A stretch of DNA of 25,340 bases from Candidatus Babeliales bacterium. GTDB lineage: Bacteria; Babelota; Babeliae; Babelales; CAZZPM01. The DNA is taken from the NCBI GenBank assembly GCA_016763165.1, contig JAESUJ010000096.1, positions 1-25,340 on the forward strand, read 5' to 3'. Under the pieces are notes generated by a model. The model was given only the letters and a program-made list of their open reading frames with translations. It ran no database searches and was not told the origin of the DNA. Of the stretch, positions 1 through 7,048 are shown piece after piece (position 1 is the first letter of the stretch; every line of letters starts with the position of its first letter). Position numbers and translations under genes: made by a program.

Positions 1-560
1 AAATCATAGGTGGGAATTTCCCATTTGATGACGGAGCAGGCGGATATGAAGTCGAACCAATCAGAGGGGTCAATCCTAAGCTATCAGCGTTACTTAGCTA
101 CCTTGACGGAGCAGATGTTGGAACCAAATACATTATCTGGGCAAGATTCAGACCAGAAATCGCAGCGATCAGCGAATCTTTACGCTCGGCGTTCGGGGAG
201 GGAGCAGTTGTCGAATTTCATGGAGGAATTGACGACATTGGGCGTAGTGATGCTTCAAACGCCTTCCAACACGATAGTACCGTTCGATTTATGGTCAGCA
301 ACCAAACAGTTGGAGGTAAAGGACAGGAATGGTCAGCCGCCGATGCAATGGTCTACTTCTCCAATACATTCAGCTATGAGGATAGAAAACAAAGTGAGGA
401 GCGCGCGATTCACACCGATAAGCGCACTTCCATTTTCTATTTGGACTTGGTAGCCAACCATCCTGCAGATAAGATGATAACTACTGCATTGAAGAAGAAG
501 TTAACGATGGCACAGTGGGTGGAAGACCAACTCGAAGAAGGCAAGAGGATAGAATTATGA
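1..560 (+). CDS. SF2 (SNF2-like) helicase, C-terminal part, 5' end outside window
   Basis: The reading frame is open from base 3 to the TGA at 558-560 (185 residues visible) and runs in from upstream. The visible part is a helicase C-terminal RecA-like domain. A KYIIWARFRPEIAAI strand/helix is followed by EFHGGI, then by a motif V-like VGGKGQEWSAAD and a motif VI-like R-x-QSEER. This is the usual arrangement in SNF2-type SF2 ATPases. The final basic Arg of motif VI is unusual: the stretch reads ERAIHTDKR instead of the common RAHRIGQ. Phage proteins of this type are thought to act in replication or recombination. It overlaps the next gene by 4 bases (ATGA), so it is part of the same early plus-strand unit. 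The family is clear; the specific role is inferred. Confidence 0.8.
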   Translation, partial: IIGGNFPFDDGAGGYEVEPIRGVNPKLSALLSYLDGADVGTKYIIWARFRPEIAAISESLRSAFGEGAVVEFHGGIDDIGRSDASNAFQHDSTVRFMVSNQTVGGKGQEWSAADAMVYFSNTFSYEDRKQSEERAIHTDKRTSIFYLDLVANHPADKMITTALKKKLTMAQWVEDQLEEGKRIEL

Positions 561-874
561 AAATATGTAATAAGTGCGATGAAGAAAAGCCGCAATCCGA
601 TTTCCACAAGGCGAAAACCACTCCTGATGGCAGATGCTACACATGCAAAGATTGTAAAAATGCCGAAACCAAGGTTCGCTATGAAAGAGCCAATGACCGT
701 AACTATAAGCTGAAAGGCGACGACTTTGCGATACTCGATATGCATAAAGACTATCAAGTGACAAAGGCTTACGTTGGCACTGGACATGGCGTAGTAGCTA
801 GTGACCATGCTGATTGGCGAACCAAAGCAAATAAACGACGTTTGGTCGTGACAGTGACACAGCGCAGGGTCTAG
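557..874 (+). CDS. Small Cys-rich zinc-finger protein, HNH-associated type but without HNH core
   Basis: This is a 105-residue protein. The ATG at 557 overlaps the helicase stop as ATGA, and I prefer it to an in-frame upstream start at 515. Residues 4-7 are CNKC, and a second cluster reads C-x2-C-x2-C near residues 28-34 (CYTCKDC), with the linker DFHKAKTTPDGR. This is the zinc-binding module often seen at the N-terminus of phage HNH or endonuclease VII-like proteins (pattern: CxxC, F.k, dG, CK.C). No HNH catalytic stretch follows: the rest is basic and hydrophilic and ends in RRLVVTVTQRRV. It may be a stand-alone DNA-binding protein or the remnant of a nuclease. A gene-free region follows, so it closes this part of the operon. 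Confidence 0.7.
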   Translation: MKICNKCDEEKPQSDFHKAKTTPDGRCYTCKDCKNAETKVRYERANDRNYKLKGDDFAILDMHKDYQVTKAYVGTGHGVVASDHADWRTKANKRRLVVTVTQRRV

Positions 875-940
875 ATAGCCTTAAACGCGAGAGGCCACTG
901 CTCGTGCGCGTACGTGGTGTGGCACAATTAATAGTTGGGG

Positions 941-970
941 TTGACACGATATGTCGTCCCATGTTATAAT
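941..970 (+). promoter_or_regulatory. Consensus sigma70 promoter for the early/replication operon
   Basis: The -35 box TTGACA (941-946) and the -10 box TATAAT (965-970) both match the consensus perfectly, with an 18-base spacer. The -10 is also of the extended type (TGTTATAAT). Transcription should start near 977 and run into the replication and Z-synthesis genes. GACA and TGTC form a short inverted repeat inside the -35/spacer segment (943-955), a possible operator, but too short to argue strongly. The spacer end CCCATGT is shared with the minus-strand promoter at 23985-24013. Confidence 0.9.
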
Positions 971-976
971 AGGTAT

Positions 977-1272
977 CGGTCGCGGTGACGTGGCCTAAAG
1001 AATCTCCCACTTTAGTCAATCGTATGAAATAGGGATGAGAAGGAAAACTAAAGGTTCCAACTCCATCATGGATATGTATTCGCAGTGAAGAAACCTACTG
1101 CACAAGGCCACCATGAGGTATGCAACTCGATTGATTACCGTAAGTAATCAGTGGAAACGCCTAAATAATCCACTACTTAAATCAAAAGCCGACTTGCAGA
1201 CGTAATCTGCACTTTATTCGCGGTAAAAGCCCGAATCCACTGTCACAAACCCAACAGTCCTAGGAGGACGCC
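977..1272 (+). promoter_or_regulatory. Long structured 5' leader, candidate regulatory or noncoding RNA
   Basis: Downstream of the promoter I find a series of perfect or near-perfect hairpins. CTAAAG/CTTTAG is at 995-1000/1010-1015. TGATTAC/GTAATCA is at 1132-1138/1144-1150 with loop CGTAA. GTGGA/TCCAC is at 1151-1155/1169-1173. TGCAGA/TCTGCA is at 1195-1200/1206-1211, again with loop CGTAA. ATTCG(c)GG/CCCGAAT is at 1216-1223/1230-1236. Two different stems presenting the same CGTAA loop is notable. The layout fits a structured leader or a small RNA, but I do not recognise a known riboswitch class. That the stems form in vivo is inference. Confidence 0.5.
1257..1269 (+). promoter_or_regulatory. 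Hairpin enclosing the Shine-Dalgarno of the gene at 1273
   Basis: GTCCT (1257-1261) can pair with AGGAC (1265-1269) around a three-base loop AGG, so the Shine-Dalgarno AGGAGG (1262-1267) lies partly in the loop and partly in the 3' arm. The ATG is six bases beyond the SD. The stem is short and the loop is minimal, so it could be a weak, melting-type translational control or simply chance around an AGGAGG. Confidence 0.4.
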
Positions 1273-1692
1273 ATGAATACAGAATTTTCAACTAAGAGTA
1301 CCTTTAAAGAGTTAGCACTTGAAATGTACGTGCTATCCAAAGCCATAGCCGAATTAGGCTCTGACAAGTCTGCGTTACAGAAACGATATGATCTATTACG
1401 TCATAAAATCGTGCCTGATAAGCTTGACGAAGAAGAAATGCAGAACATCACCATCAAAGGCATCGGTCGTCTTGGCGCTACTCCTCAACTTCGAGTTAGT
1501 GTCCTAGCAGGCAATCGTGAAAAGCTCCAATCATGGATGTGTGAAAACGGATTCGAAGACCTAGTACAAGGCACTATCAACTCGTCTACCCTGAAAGCGT
1601 GGGTAAAAGAGCAGATGGAAGCAGGCAATGAAATACCTGATGACCTAATCAAAATTGACCCGTTCATGCTAGCAACATTAACTAAAACCTAA
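1273..1692 (+). CDS. Conserved phage replication-region protein of unknown function
   Basis: This 139-residue protein starts at an ATG with a very strong Shine-Dalgarno (TAGGAGG, six bases upstream). It has an N-terminal helical segment (roughly residues 10-45, ELALEMYVLSKAIAELG) and a beta/helical C-terminal half with IKGIGRLGATPQLRVSV. It then has W-x-CENGFEDLVQGTINSSTLKAWVKEQMEAGNEIPDDL. From memory this C-terminal pattern (W..L.e.G..dLI..tIN..TLkaw.ke....g..lP.dl) recurs in small proteins in podovirus and siphovirus replication regions, but I cannot attach a proven role. As the first gene after the early promoter it should be made early and in quantity; a DNA-binding or host-takeover role is a guess. 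Confidence 0.8.
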   Translation: MNTEFSTKSTFKELALEMYVLSKAIAELGSDKSALQKRYDLLRHKIVPDKLDEEEMQNITIKGIGRLGATPQLRVSVLAGNREKLQSWMCENGFEDLVQGTINSSTLKAWVKEQMEAGNEIPDDLIKIDPFMLATLTKT

Positions 1693-1790
1693 CCCCTTGG
1701 GCTTCCATTCGCGAGAGTGGGGTGCTCATTGGTTCTTAAATTAGGAATCAATGAGGACAAACCTGTCCCTATAACATAGAGAAGAGAATA
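1693..1790 (+). promoter_or_regulatory. 98-bp intergenic region with three tandem hairpins
   Basis: Three inverted repeats follow one another. CCATTC/GAGTGG (1705-1710/1715-1720, one G-U pair) closes a GNRA-type GCGA loop. TTGGTTC/GAATCAA (1729-1735/1745-1751, one G-U pair) has a nine-base loop. GGACA/TGTCC (1755-1759/1764-1768) has loop AACC. None is followed by a T tract, so they do not look like intrinsic terminators. RNA processing sites, transcript stabilisers or a protein-binding leader for the next gene are more likely. No convincing promoter is present. Confidence 0.4.
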
Positions 1791-2552
1791 ATGACTAAAT
1801 CAACAGAGTTAGCAGTAAACGAGAACCTACCTGCGTTTTTAAAGAAAGATTCAGCACGTGGCTCAGAAGAAGTATCATCAAATGACGTATCGATTCCGCG
1901 CATGTCAATAATCCAAGATTTAAGCCCACAGCGTAAAAAGAATGATGATAAATACATCACAGGTGCAGAAGAGGGCATGTCCTTTAACACCGCCACGTTG
2001 GAGCTATTTCAAAAAGCAATCAACATCATTCCAATTTACTTCCGCAAAGAGTGGATAATTTGGAAAGATATCAATAAAGGCGGCGGTTTCTTCGGTTCAT
2101 TCGATAGCGAACCGTTAGCGGTAGCAGGAATGCGTGACCTTGAAGGCAATGCCAATGACTACGAAATCGTAGACACGCATCAGCATTTCGTGCTTTTATT
2201 GAAAGAGGGTTCAACCAACGATAATCCAATCTTGGAAGAAGTGGTTATCAGTTGCTCCAAGTCCCAAATGAAGCCGAGCCGACAGTTGAACACCCTAGCT
2301 AAAATGGCAGGCGGTGACCGATTCAGCCGTCGTTACAAGCTTGAAGTCATAACCGATGAAAATCGTGCAGGTCAGAAGTTCTTCAATTGGAAGTTCACTG
2401 GTCAAGGTTTCGTTAGTGAAGCAATGTTCATCGCGGCAGAAAAATCGTACGAAGCAATCGCCTCTGGCCAACGTACAGTTCGCCAAGATTCTGAATCGTC
2501 AACGGGTCAGACAGTAGATAGTACTGCTGAAACAATCGAAGACGAATTCTAA
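1791..2552 (+). CDS. Putative ssDNA-binding or recombination-associated phage protein
   Basis: This is a 253-residue soluble protein. The N-terminal 35 residues are polar and probably disordered. The middle section includes SIPRMSIIQDLSPQ, then FNTATLELFQKAINIIPIYFRKEWIIWKD with a GGGFFGSFDSEP turn, and a C-terminal stretch GQKFFNWKFTGQGFVS. The protein ends in a low-complexity Ser/Thr-rich segment and an acidic tail TIEDEF, which resembles the acidic C-terminal tails of phage and bacterial ssDNA-binding proteins. It lies between two small replication-region genes and two genes before the DNA polymerase, where such a protein is often found. The assignment rests on context and the tail; no catalytic motif is visible. 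Confidence 0.55.
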   Translation: MTKSTELAVNENLPAFLKKDSARGSEEVSSNDVSIPRMSIIQDLSPQRKKNDDKYITGAEEGMSFNTATLELFQKAINIIPIYFRKEWIIWKDINKGGGFFGSFDSEPLAVAGMRDLEGNANDYEIVDTHQHFVLLLKEGSTNDNPILEEVVISCSKSQMKPSRQLNTLAKMAGGDRFSRRYKLEVITDENRAGQKFFNWKFTGQGFVSEAMFIAAEKSYEAIASGQRTVRQDSESSTGQTVDSTAETIEDEF

Positions 2553-2570
2553 GTAAAGAGTTTCATGGTC

Positions 2571-2584
2571 GCCCAAGGATGGGC
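2571..2584 (+). promoter_or_regulatory. Short hairpin upstream of the gene at 2612
   Basis: GCCCA (2571-2575) pairs with TGGGC (2580-2584) around the loop AGGA, within the 59-bp gap. There is no T tract after it. It continues the pattern of hairpins between the first genes of the operon. Confidence 0.3.
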
Positions 2585-2611
2585 ACTCCCTCTTCCCAAT
2601 AAGGTACAATT

Positions 2612-2878
2612 ATGAGTGACTTCGATAATACTAATAGCGGAGCGTTACACAAGAACGACCGCAAGTCAACCCCAACCCAACCAGATTATAAAGGTGATGC
2701 AGCCCCCGTTTGCGTCCACTGTGGAGCGAAGCAAGATTTTTGGCTCTCAGCATGGATTAAAACAGCACGTAGTGGCAAAAAATGGATGTCAATAGCGTTC
2801 CAAGCGAAAGACGACCCACGCGAGAAACAAGCTCAGAAGCCATCGGACATTGACTACGACGATGACATTCCATTTTAA
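2612..2878 (+). CDS. Small protein with SSB-type acidic tail
   Basis: This 88-residue protein begins NTNSGALHKNDRKSTPTQPDYKGDA. It continues with a VCVHCGAK CxxC pair (about residues 34-37) and FWLSAWIKTARSGKKWMSIAFQAKDD. It ends in DYDDDIPF, which closely matches the SSB C-terminal tail (DDDIPF) that recruits replication proteins. The body has the pattern of a common small phage protein (NtNxGalfkN...PDykG...W.saW.k.s..Gkk..S). From memory related copies usually have no Cys pair, so the CxxC insertion is a small oddity. It probably binds ssDNA or competes for SSB partners; this is inference from the tail and from the polymerase gene next to it. Confidence 0.65.
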   Translation: MSDFDNTNSGALHKNDRKSTPTQPDYKGDAAPVCVHCGAKQDFWLSAWIKTARSGKKWMSIAFQAKDDPREKQAQKPSDIDYDDDIPF

Positions 2879-2903
2879 ATAACATAGAATCTGAGGGGGT
2901 TCA

Positions 2904-4751
2904 ATGGATATTTTCAAAAGTCCTGTTATAGGGCTTGATACTGAGACTACTGGTCTGCGCTACCCACGGCACAAGGCCTTCTCTCTTTCAATAGCGACAC
3001 TTGACGCAGCCCAAGGCTTCGACTTCCGCTCGCAACCACAAGACATCGAATGGCTACAGGCTCAGTTCAATGAGTATACTGGCCGTATCGTTTGTCATAA
3101 CGCATCATTCGATTTCCGCATGTGTGATTCTGCGGGTCTTGTTCTACCTATCAACCAAATGGACTGCACTAGTATACGTGCATGCCAAATCAACGAACAT
3201 GAGGGGACAATCTTCCCTTGGACTAAGCGCGCAGGATCATTCAGACTAGACGACCTTGGTTCCAAATACTTAGACGAACGCAAGTCTCAAGAATTCTATG
3301 AAGAAGCAAGGGCGTGGTTCGGCAAGAAATTGACCGTTAATCAAATCATGGCTCGGATAAGCGAATTACCGCGTGAGATAGTTGAGCCGTATCAAAACCA
3401 AGATGCGCTCCTTGCCCTGCGTTTATGGCATTGGCAAGAAAAAGAAATAGAAAGGCAAGGAATTGAGGATATAATCGCATTTGAGAGAAAGGTCATGCCT
3501 ACTCTCATAAGGGCTGAAATGCGAGGCGTAGATGTCGATATAGAAGAAGCGGAACGCGCCCAACCTAAATTAACGGCAGAAATAGACGTACTGCAATCCC
3601 AACTAAACACAATAGCAGATGGTGAATTCAATGTTAACAGCACACCGCAGGTTAGAAAATTATTTAACCCAACCGAAACAGATAATGGATGGATTGCTTG
3701 TGATGGCACTCCTCTTGAGAGCACGAAAACAGGGAATGCCTCGTTTGGAGGCGACGCACTTAGACACATTAGTCATCCTGCGGCTCCGCTCATTGTGGGA
3801 ATACGGTCGCTTATCAAAACAAGGGATACTTTCCTTGGTTCCCACATACTTAAACATGAGTACAACGGAAAGGTGTATCCTACTATCAACCAATGCAAAG
3901 GCGAGGACGGAGGCACTGGCACTGGCAGGTTATCCGTTACAACTCCTGCGCTCCAACAAATACCTGCCCGAAACAAAAAAGTTGCTGAAATCGTTAAACC
4001 TTGCTTTCTTCCTCCGTTAGGAATGAAGTGGTTGGAAACCGATTTAGCGTCATTTGAAGTACGGGTATTTGCTCATTTGGTATCGGCCTACAACGATTCA
4101 CTGGTACATGCGTACGAAGCGAAGCCAGACATGGACTTCCACCAATGGGTAGCTGATTTAATGGGCGTACCAAGGAATGCATCGTACGGCGGTGAAATAA
4201 ACGCCAAGCAATTGAACCTAGGTATGATATTCAACCAAGGGAACGGCACGATAGCACAAGATTTACAATTACCGTGGGAATGGCAAGAATTCACATCTGG
4301 CGGCGACCTCATTCGCTATAGAAAAGCGGGCAAAGAGGCGATGGAAGTAATAAACAACTACCATCAAAGGGTACGGGGCGTAAAGACGTTAGCCGAAAGA
4401 GCTAAAATGAAAGCAGAAGCAGTGGGCTTTATTAAGACTTTCACTGGCCGCAGATTACGGTTTCCTAAGGGATATAAATCATATAAGGCATCGGGGCTAC
4501 TGATACAAGCCACGTCCGCCGACATAAACAAACAAAATTGGATGCTGTGTGAAGAGGCATTAGGCAATGACGGCCACTTAATGCTAAACACACATGATTC
4601 CTATTCTATGGCCGTCCCAGAAGATTGGCGTCCAGTATTCAATAGAGTAAAAGAAGCCATAGAGCAACCCCGACTGAAAGTCCCCTTGATATTGGACTTG
4701 GATGGGGCAGGGCGCAACTGGTGGTCAGCTAAAAACGGAGAAGAAAAATAA
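2904..4751 (+). CDS. dpoZ: Family A DNA polymerase, DpoZ type, with 3'-5' exonuclease
   Basis: This 615-residue replicative polymerase is preceded by a strong GAGGGGG site. The exonuclease domain is complete: Exo I D12-T-E14, Exo II N66...D70 (CHNASFDF) and Exo III Y163-x3-D167. The 5'-3' exonuclease domain of PolA is absent. The polymerase domain has GTGTGRLS (338-344), motif A with catalytic D380 and E385 (TDLASFEVR), motif B with K435 (NAKQLNLGMIFNQG) and motif C H564-D565. Several usual residues differ: the Arg four residues before the motif B Lys is Glu431, the O-helix Phe/Tyr is Leu439, the Tyr-Gly pair is Phe443-Asn444 and HDE is HDS. In known Z phages such as phiVC8 a PolA-like enzyme prefers dZTP over dATP; assignment to DpoZ here rests on family plus the linked purZ-mazZ-datZ genes. 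It overlaps the next gene by one base. Confidence 0.88.
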   Translation: MDIFKSPVIGLDTETTGLRYPRHKAFSLSIATLDAAQGFDFRSQPQDIEWLQAQFNEYTGRIVCHNASFDFRMCDSAGLVLPINQMDCTSIRACQINEHEGTIFPWTKRAGSFRLDDLGSKYLDERKSQEFYEEARAWFGKKLTVNQIMARISELPREIVEPYQNQDALLALRLWHWQEKEIERQGIEDIIAFERKVMPTLIRAEMRGVDVDIEEAERAQPKLTAEIDVLQSQLNTIADGEFNVNSTPQVRKLFNPTETDNGWIACDGTPLESTKTGNASFGGDALRHISHPAAPLIVGIRSLIKTRDTFLGSHILKHEYNGKVYPTINQCKGEDGGTGTGRLSVTTPALQQIPARNKKVAEIVKPCFLPPLGMKWLETDLASFEVRVFAHLVSAYNDSLVHAYEAKPDMDFHQWVADLMGVPRNASYGGEINAKQLNLGMIFNQGNGTIAQDLQLPWEWQEFTSGGDLIRYRKAGKEAMEVINNYHQRVRGVKTLAERAKMKAEAVGFIKTFTGRRLRFPKGYKSYKASGLLIQATSADINKQNWMLCEEALGNDGHLMLNTHDSYSMAVPEDWRPVFNRVKEAIEQPRLKVPLILDLDGAGRNWWSAKNGEEK

Positions 4752-7048
4752 TGAGAATAGACAAGCAGACGGTACGCGAAATTGACTCAATATCGGATTT
4801 CGCGGAACGTATATTTGCTGCTGCCACGATGTATGCGAATCAAGGCATGTATATACTACCCATAAGGATGGGGTCTAAATTGCTGCCGCCATCGAGATTT
4901 GGCATCAGCTATCAGCATGCGTCACGCAATCCCGATACAATGAAAAAGTGGTTCCATCCTGAAACAGGTAAGTTCGCAGGATGGAATATAGCACTGGCCT
5001 GCGGCAATGAAGAAGGCATAGTAGCCATCGACATAGACCCAATGGATAAGAAAGGGAACAAAGGCTTTGAATCGTTAGACGAGCTAGAGAAGGAACATGG
5101 CAAGCTAGAAGCTCCTCACCAAAGAACACCGTCAGGTGGAAGGCATTACATATATGAATTCGATGGCGTGATAGGATGCTCTTCGGGCAAGTTGGCCAAG
5201 GCCATCGATACCCGTGGTGGAGACGGTCAAGCTAGGGGACATATAGTGGCATGGCCAAGTTCGACCCCCGACGGTGACTATGTTTGGGACTTAGGTGGCG
5301 AAATTGGCGAAGCTCCTGAATGGATAGGCCAATCATTAGGCCAACCGTGGGATAGACAAACTCCCGCCCCCTCAGGTCGCGGAAGTGAGAATGTAGAAGA
5401 CGACGACGGTGAACGGATAGCAAGCCCCAAAGAAATATGGGGTATGCTACAATGTATCGACATCGACGAGCTTGAGTACGACGAGTGGGTTAAAATCGGA
5501 CAAGCGATACACAGTCAGCATCCCGATAGCGAAGGCTTGAGATTATGGGGTCGTTGGTCAGCAGGCGGAGCAAGATTCGAAAAGGGCGAATGCTCAATCA
5601 GATGGGATAGTTTCAGTTCGGGCGGCAATATCCGAATGGGGACTCTTATCCACATAGCCAAGCAGTACGGATTCAAGATTAAGCCAAAAGTGGTTGACAT
5701 AAATGGCGAACCTGCCGAATTCGCTGATATCATAGAAGCAATGAACAAAGAATGGGGAGTCATTGTCATAGGCGGCAAGACCAGAATAGTGCCAATGGGC
5801 AGAATCACCCCCAAGTCCAAGTCCATCCAATTGATGGAAATGCAAGCGTTTCAACAGTGGATGAACAATCAACGCATGGCAATAACCGATGCTAAAGGGA
5901 ACCTTAAATACGTGGAAAAATCTAAAGTGTGGCTAGCTGACGAAGACCGAAATCAATACCTAGGCGGCATGACATTCCGTCCTGACAAGACCCCCGAATT
6001 CGAAGATGACTACGGATGCCGAACACTGAACACGTGGCGCGGTTGGTCAATCGAACCCGAAGAGGGTGATTGGTCGTTAATGGAAACCCATGTGCTAGAA
6101 GTGGTCTGCAATGGCGATAAGGAGTTATGCTGTTGGGTACTGGATTGGATGGCTGACTTATTCCAAGACCCCGCCAACCCCAAAGGGTGTGCATTGGTAC
6201 TGAAAGGGCTTGAGGGGACTGGTAAGGGAACATTGATCGAAGCGATGGGCAAGACCATGGGCAGACATTATGTACACGTGACCCAAGAAAACCATCTAAT
6301 AGGGAACTTTAATGCTCACCTACGCGATGCGCTGATAATCTTCGCTGATGAAGTGGTGTACGGCGGTAGTAGGAAGACAGCAGGAACACTAAAGGCATTA
6401 GTCACCGAACGGAATCTCACGGTAGAAATGAAGGGCTTTGATGTTATGCAGTATCGCAATTGCGCACGATTGGCCATAGCATCGAACGAAGATTGGGTAG
6501 TACCTGCAGGGTCGCAATCAAGACGTTGGATGGTATTGGAGGTATCGCCCCATAGAGCCAATGACGTGGCTTACTTTGGTGCCTTGTATAAGGAATTGAA
6601 CAACGGCGGATACGAAGCAATGATATACGGGCTAATGGAGCGCGAAATAACCAGTAATCTTACCAAAGCCCCCGTGACTGAGGCATTGCAAGAACAAAGA
6701 GCGATGTACAGTTCACACGATTCGATGGCACAATGGGTATATCACGTCGTAATGAAGGGCGAAATAAAGGTAAATGACCCGACCGATGATTCATTGGAAA
6801 CAGCATGGCCGAATTATTCCGCATGGGACGATTTAATGGCTAATTACATGGAATTCTGCGAGGGAGGAAAAATGAAACCTAAACCCTCCAATTTAGCGAT
6901 ACAAGAAATGGCTAAATTCGGATTCGCCAAGAAAAGAGTAACCGTAGGAACTAGCAGGCCGTGGTTGAGACAAGTCCCGACTAGACAGGAACTAGCAGAC
7001 GCCTTGATGCAAATCAAGGGAATGAAAGTGGAGATAGAAGATGAGTAA
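4751..7048 (+). CDS. Fused primase-polymerase (PrimPol) and SF3-like helicase
   Basis: This 765-residue replication protein has three parts. The N-terminal AEP prim-pol domain (about 20-200) carries the metal-binding D94-I-D96, the SGGRH motif with H132 and a later RGGDGQARGHIVAWPS stretch. A PriCT-like domain (about 225-305) contains LEYDEWVKIGQAIHS and a GTLIHIA end. The C-terminal helicase (about 440-640), resembling the DUF5906/VirE-type ATPases, has Walker A GLEGTGKGT (486-494, K492), Walker B LIIFADE (528-534), a sensor Asn in IASNEDW (N579) and an Arg finger candidate SRRW (591-592). It should unwind and prime the template for DpoZ. Prim-pol domains are notable in Z phages because cyanophage S-2L uses one as its polymerase. 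It overlaps the next gene by 8 bases. Confidence 0.92.
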   Translation: MRIDKQTVREIDSISDFAERIFAAATMYANQGMYILPIRMGSKLLPPSRFGISYQHASRNPDTMKKWFHPETGKFAGWNIALACGNEEGIVAIDIDPMDKKGNKGFESLDELEKEHGKLEAPHQRTPSGGRHYIYEFDGVIGCSSGKLAKAIDTRGGDGQARGHIVAWPSSTPDGDYVWDLGGEIGEAPEWIGQSLGQPWDRQTPAPSGRGSENVEDDDGERIASPKEIWGMLQCIDIDELEYDEWVKIGQAIHSQHPDSEGLRLWGRWSAGGARFEKGECSIRWDSFSSGGNIRMGTLIHIAKQYGFKIKPKVVDINGEPAEFADIIEAMNKEWGVIVIGGKTRIVPMGRITPKSKSIQLMEMQAFQQWMNNQRMAITDAKGNLKYVEKSKVWLADEDRNQYLGGMTFRPDKTPEFEDDYGCRTLNTWRGWSIEPEEGDWSLMETHVLEVVCNGDKELCCWVLDWMADLFQDPANPKGCALVLKGLEGTGKGTLIEAMGKTMGRHYVHVTQENHLIGNFNAHLRDALIIFADEVVYGGSRKTAGTLKALVTERNLTVEMKGFDVMQYRNCARLAIASNEDWVVPAGSQSRRWMVLEVSPHRANDVAYFGALYKELNNGGYEAMIYGLMEREITSNLTKAPVTEALQEQRAMYSSHDSMAQWVYHVVMKGEIKVNDPTDDSLETAWPNYSAWDDLMANYMEFCEGGKMKPKPSNLAIQEMAKFGFAKKRVTVGTSRPWLRQVPTRQELADALMQIKGMKVEIEDE

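Larger units (their letters stand above)
875..1272 (+). other. Gene-free 398-bp control region
   Basis: This is the only stretch over 300 bases without a convincing gene. It holds a consensus sigma70 promoter (941-970) followed by about 295 bases of probable untranslated leader rich in small inverted repeats, ending in a strong Shine-Dalgarno before the ATG at 1273. I see only tiny open frames in it; the best runs from ATG 1113 to TAA 1203-1205 (30 codons, preceded by AAGG). I see no clear replication origin repeats, although an origin in this position would fit phage organisation. Confidence 0.7.

Noticed and set aside
10..453. 147-codon plus-strand frame at the left edge
   Set aside because: It overlaps the helicase frame, which is open from the window start and encodes recognisable motifs; the 147-codon translation has no family-like features and a mid-gene stop.
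1113..1205. 30-codon leader peptide with AAGG before its ATG
   Set aside because: Too short to support by composition, and it crosses the hairpins. Kept only as a possibility in the leader finding.
1170..1250. tRNA-like arm: GCAGACGTAATCTGC resembles a tRNA-Tyr anticodon stem and the following CCCGAATCC recalls a T-arm
   Set aside because: The loop is two bases short, U33 is lost, no D-arm is found and the ends do not pair as an acceptor stem. At best a coincidence or decayed tRNA.
1770..1775. TATAAC as a promoter -10 before the gene at 1791
   Set aside because: No -35-like sequence lies 16-18 bases upstream and the bases are shared with the hairpin region.
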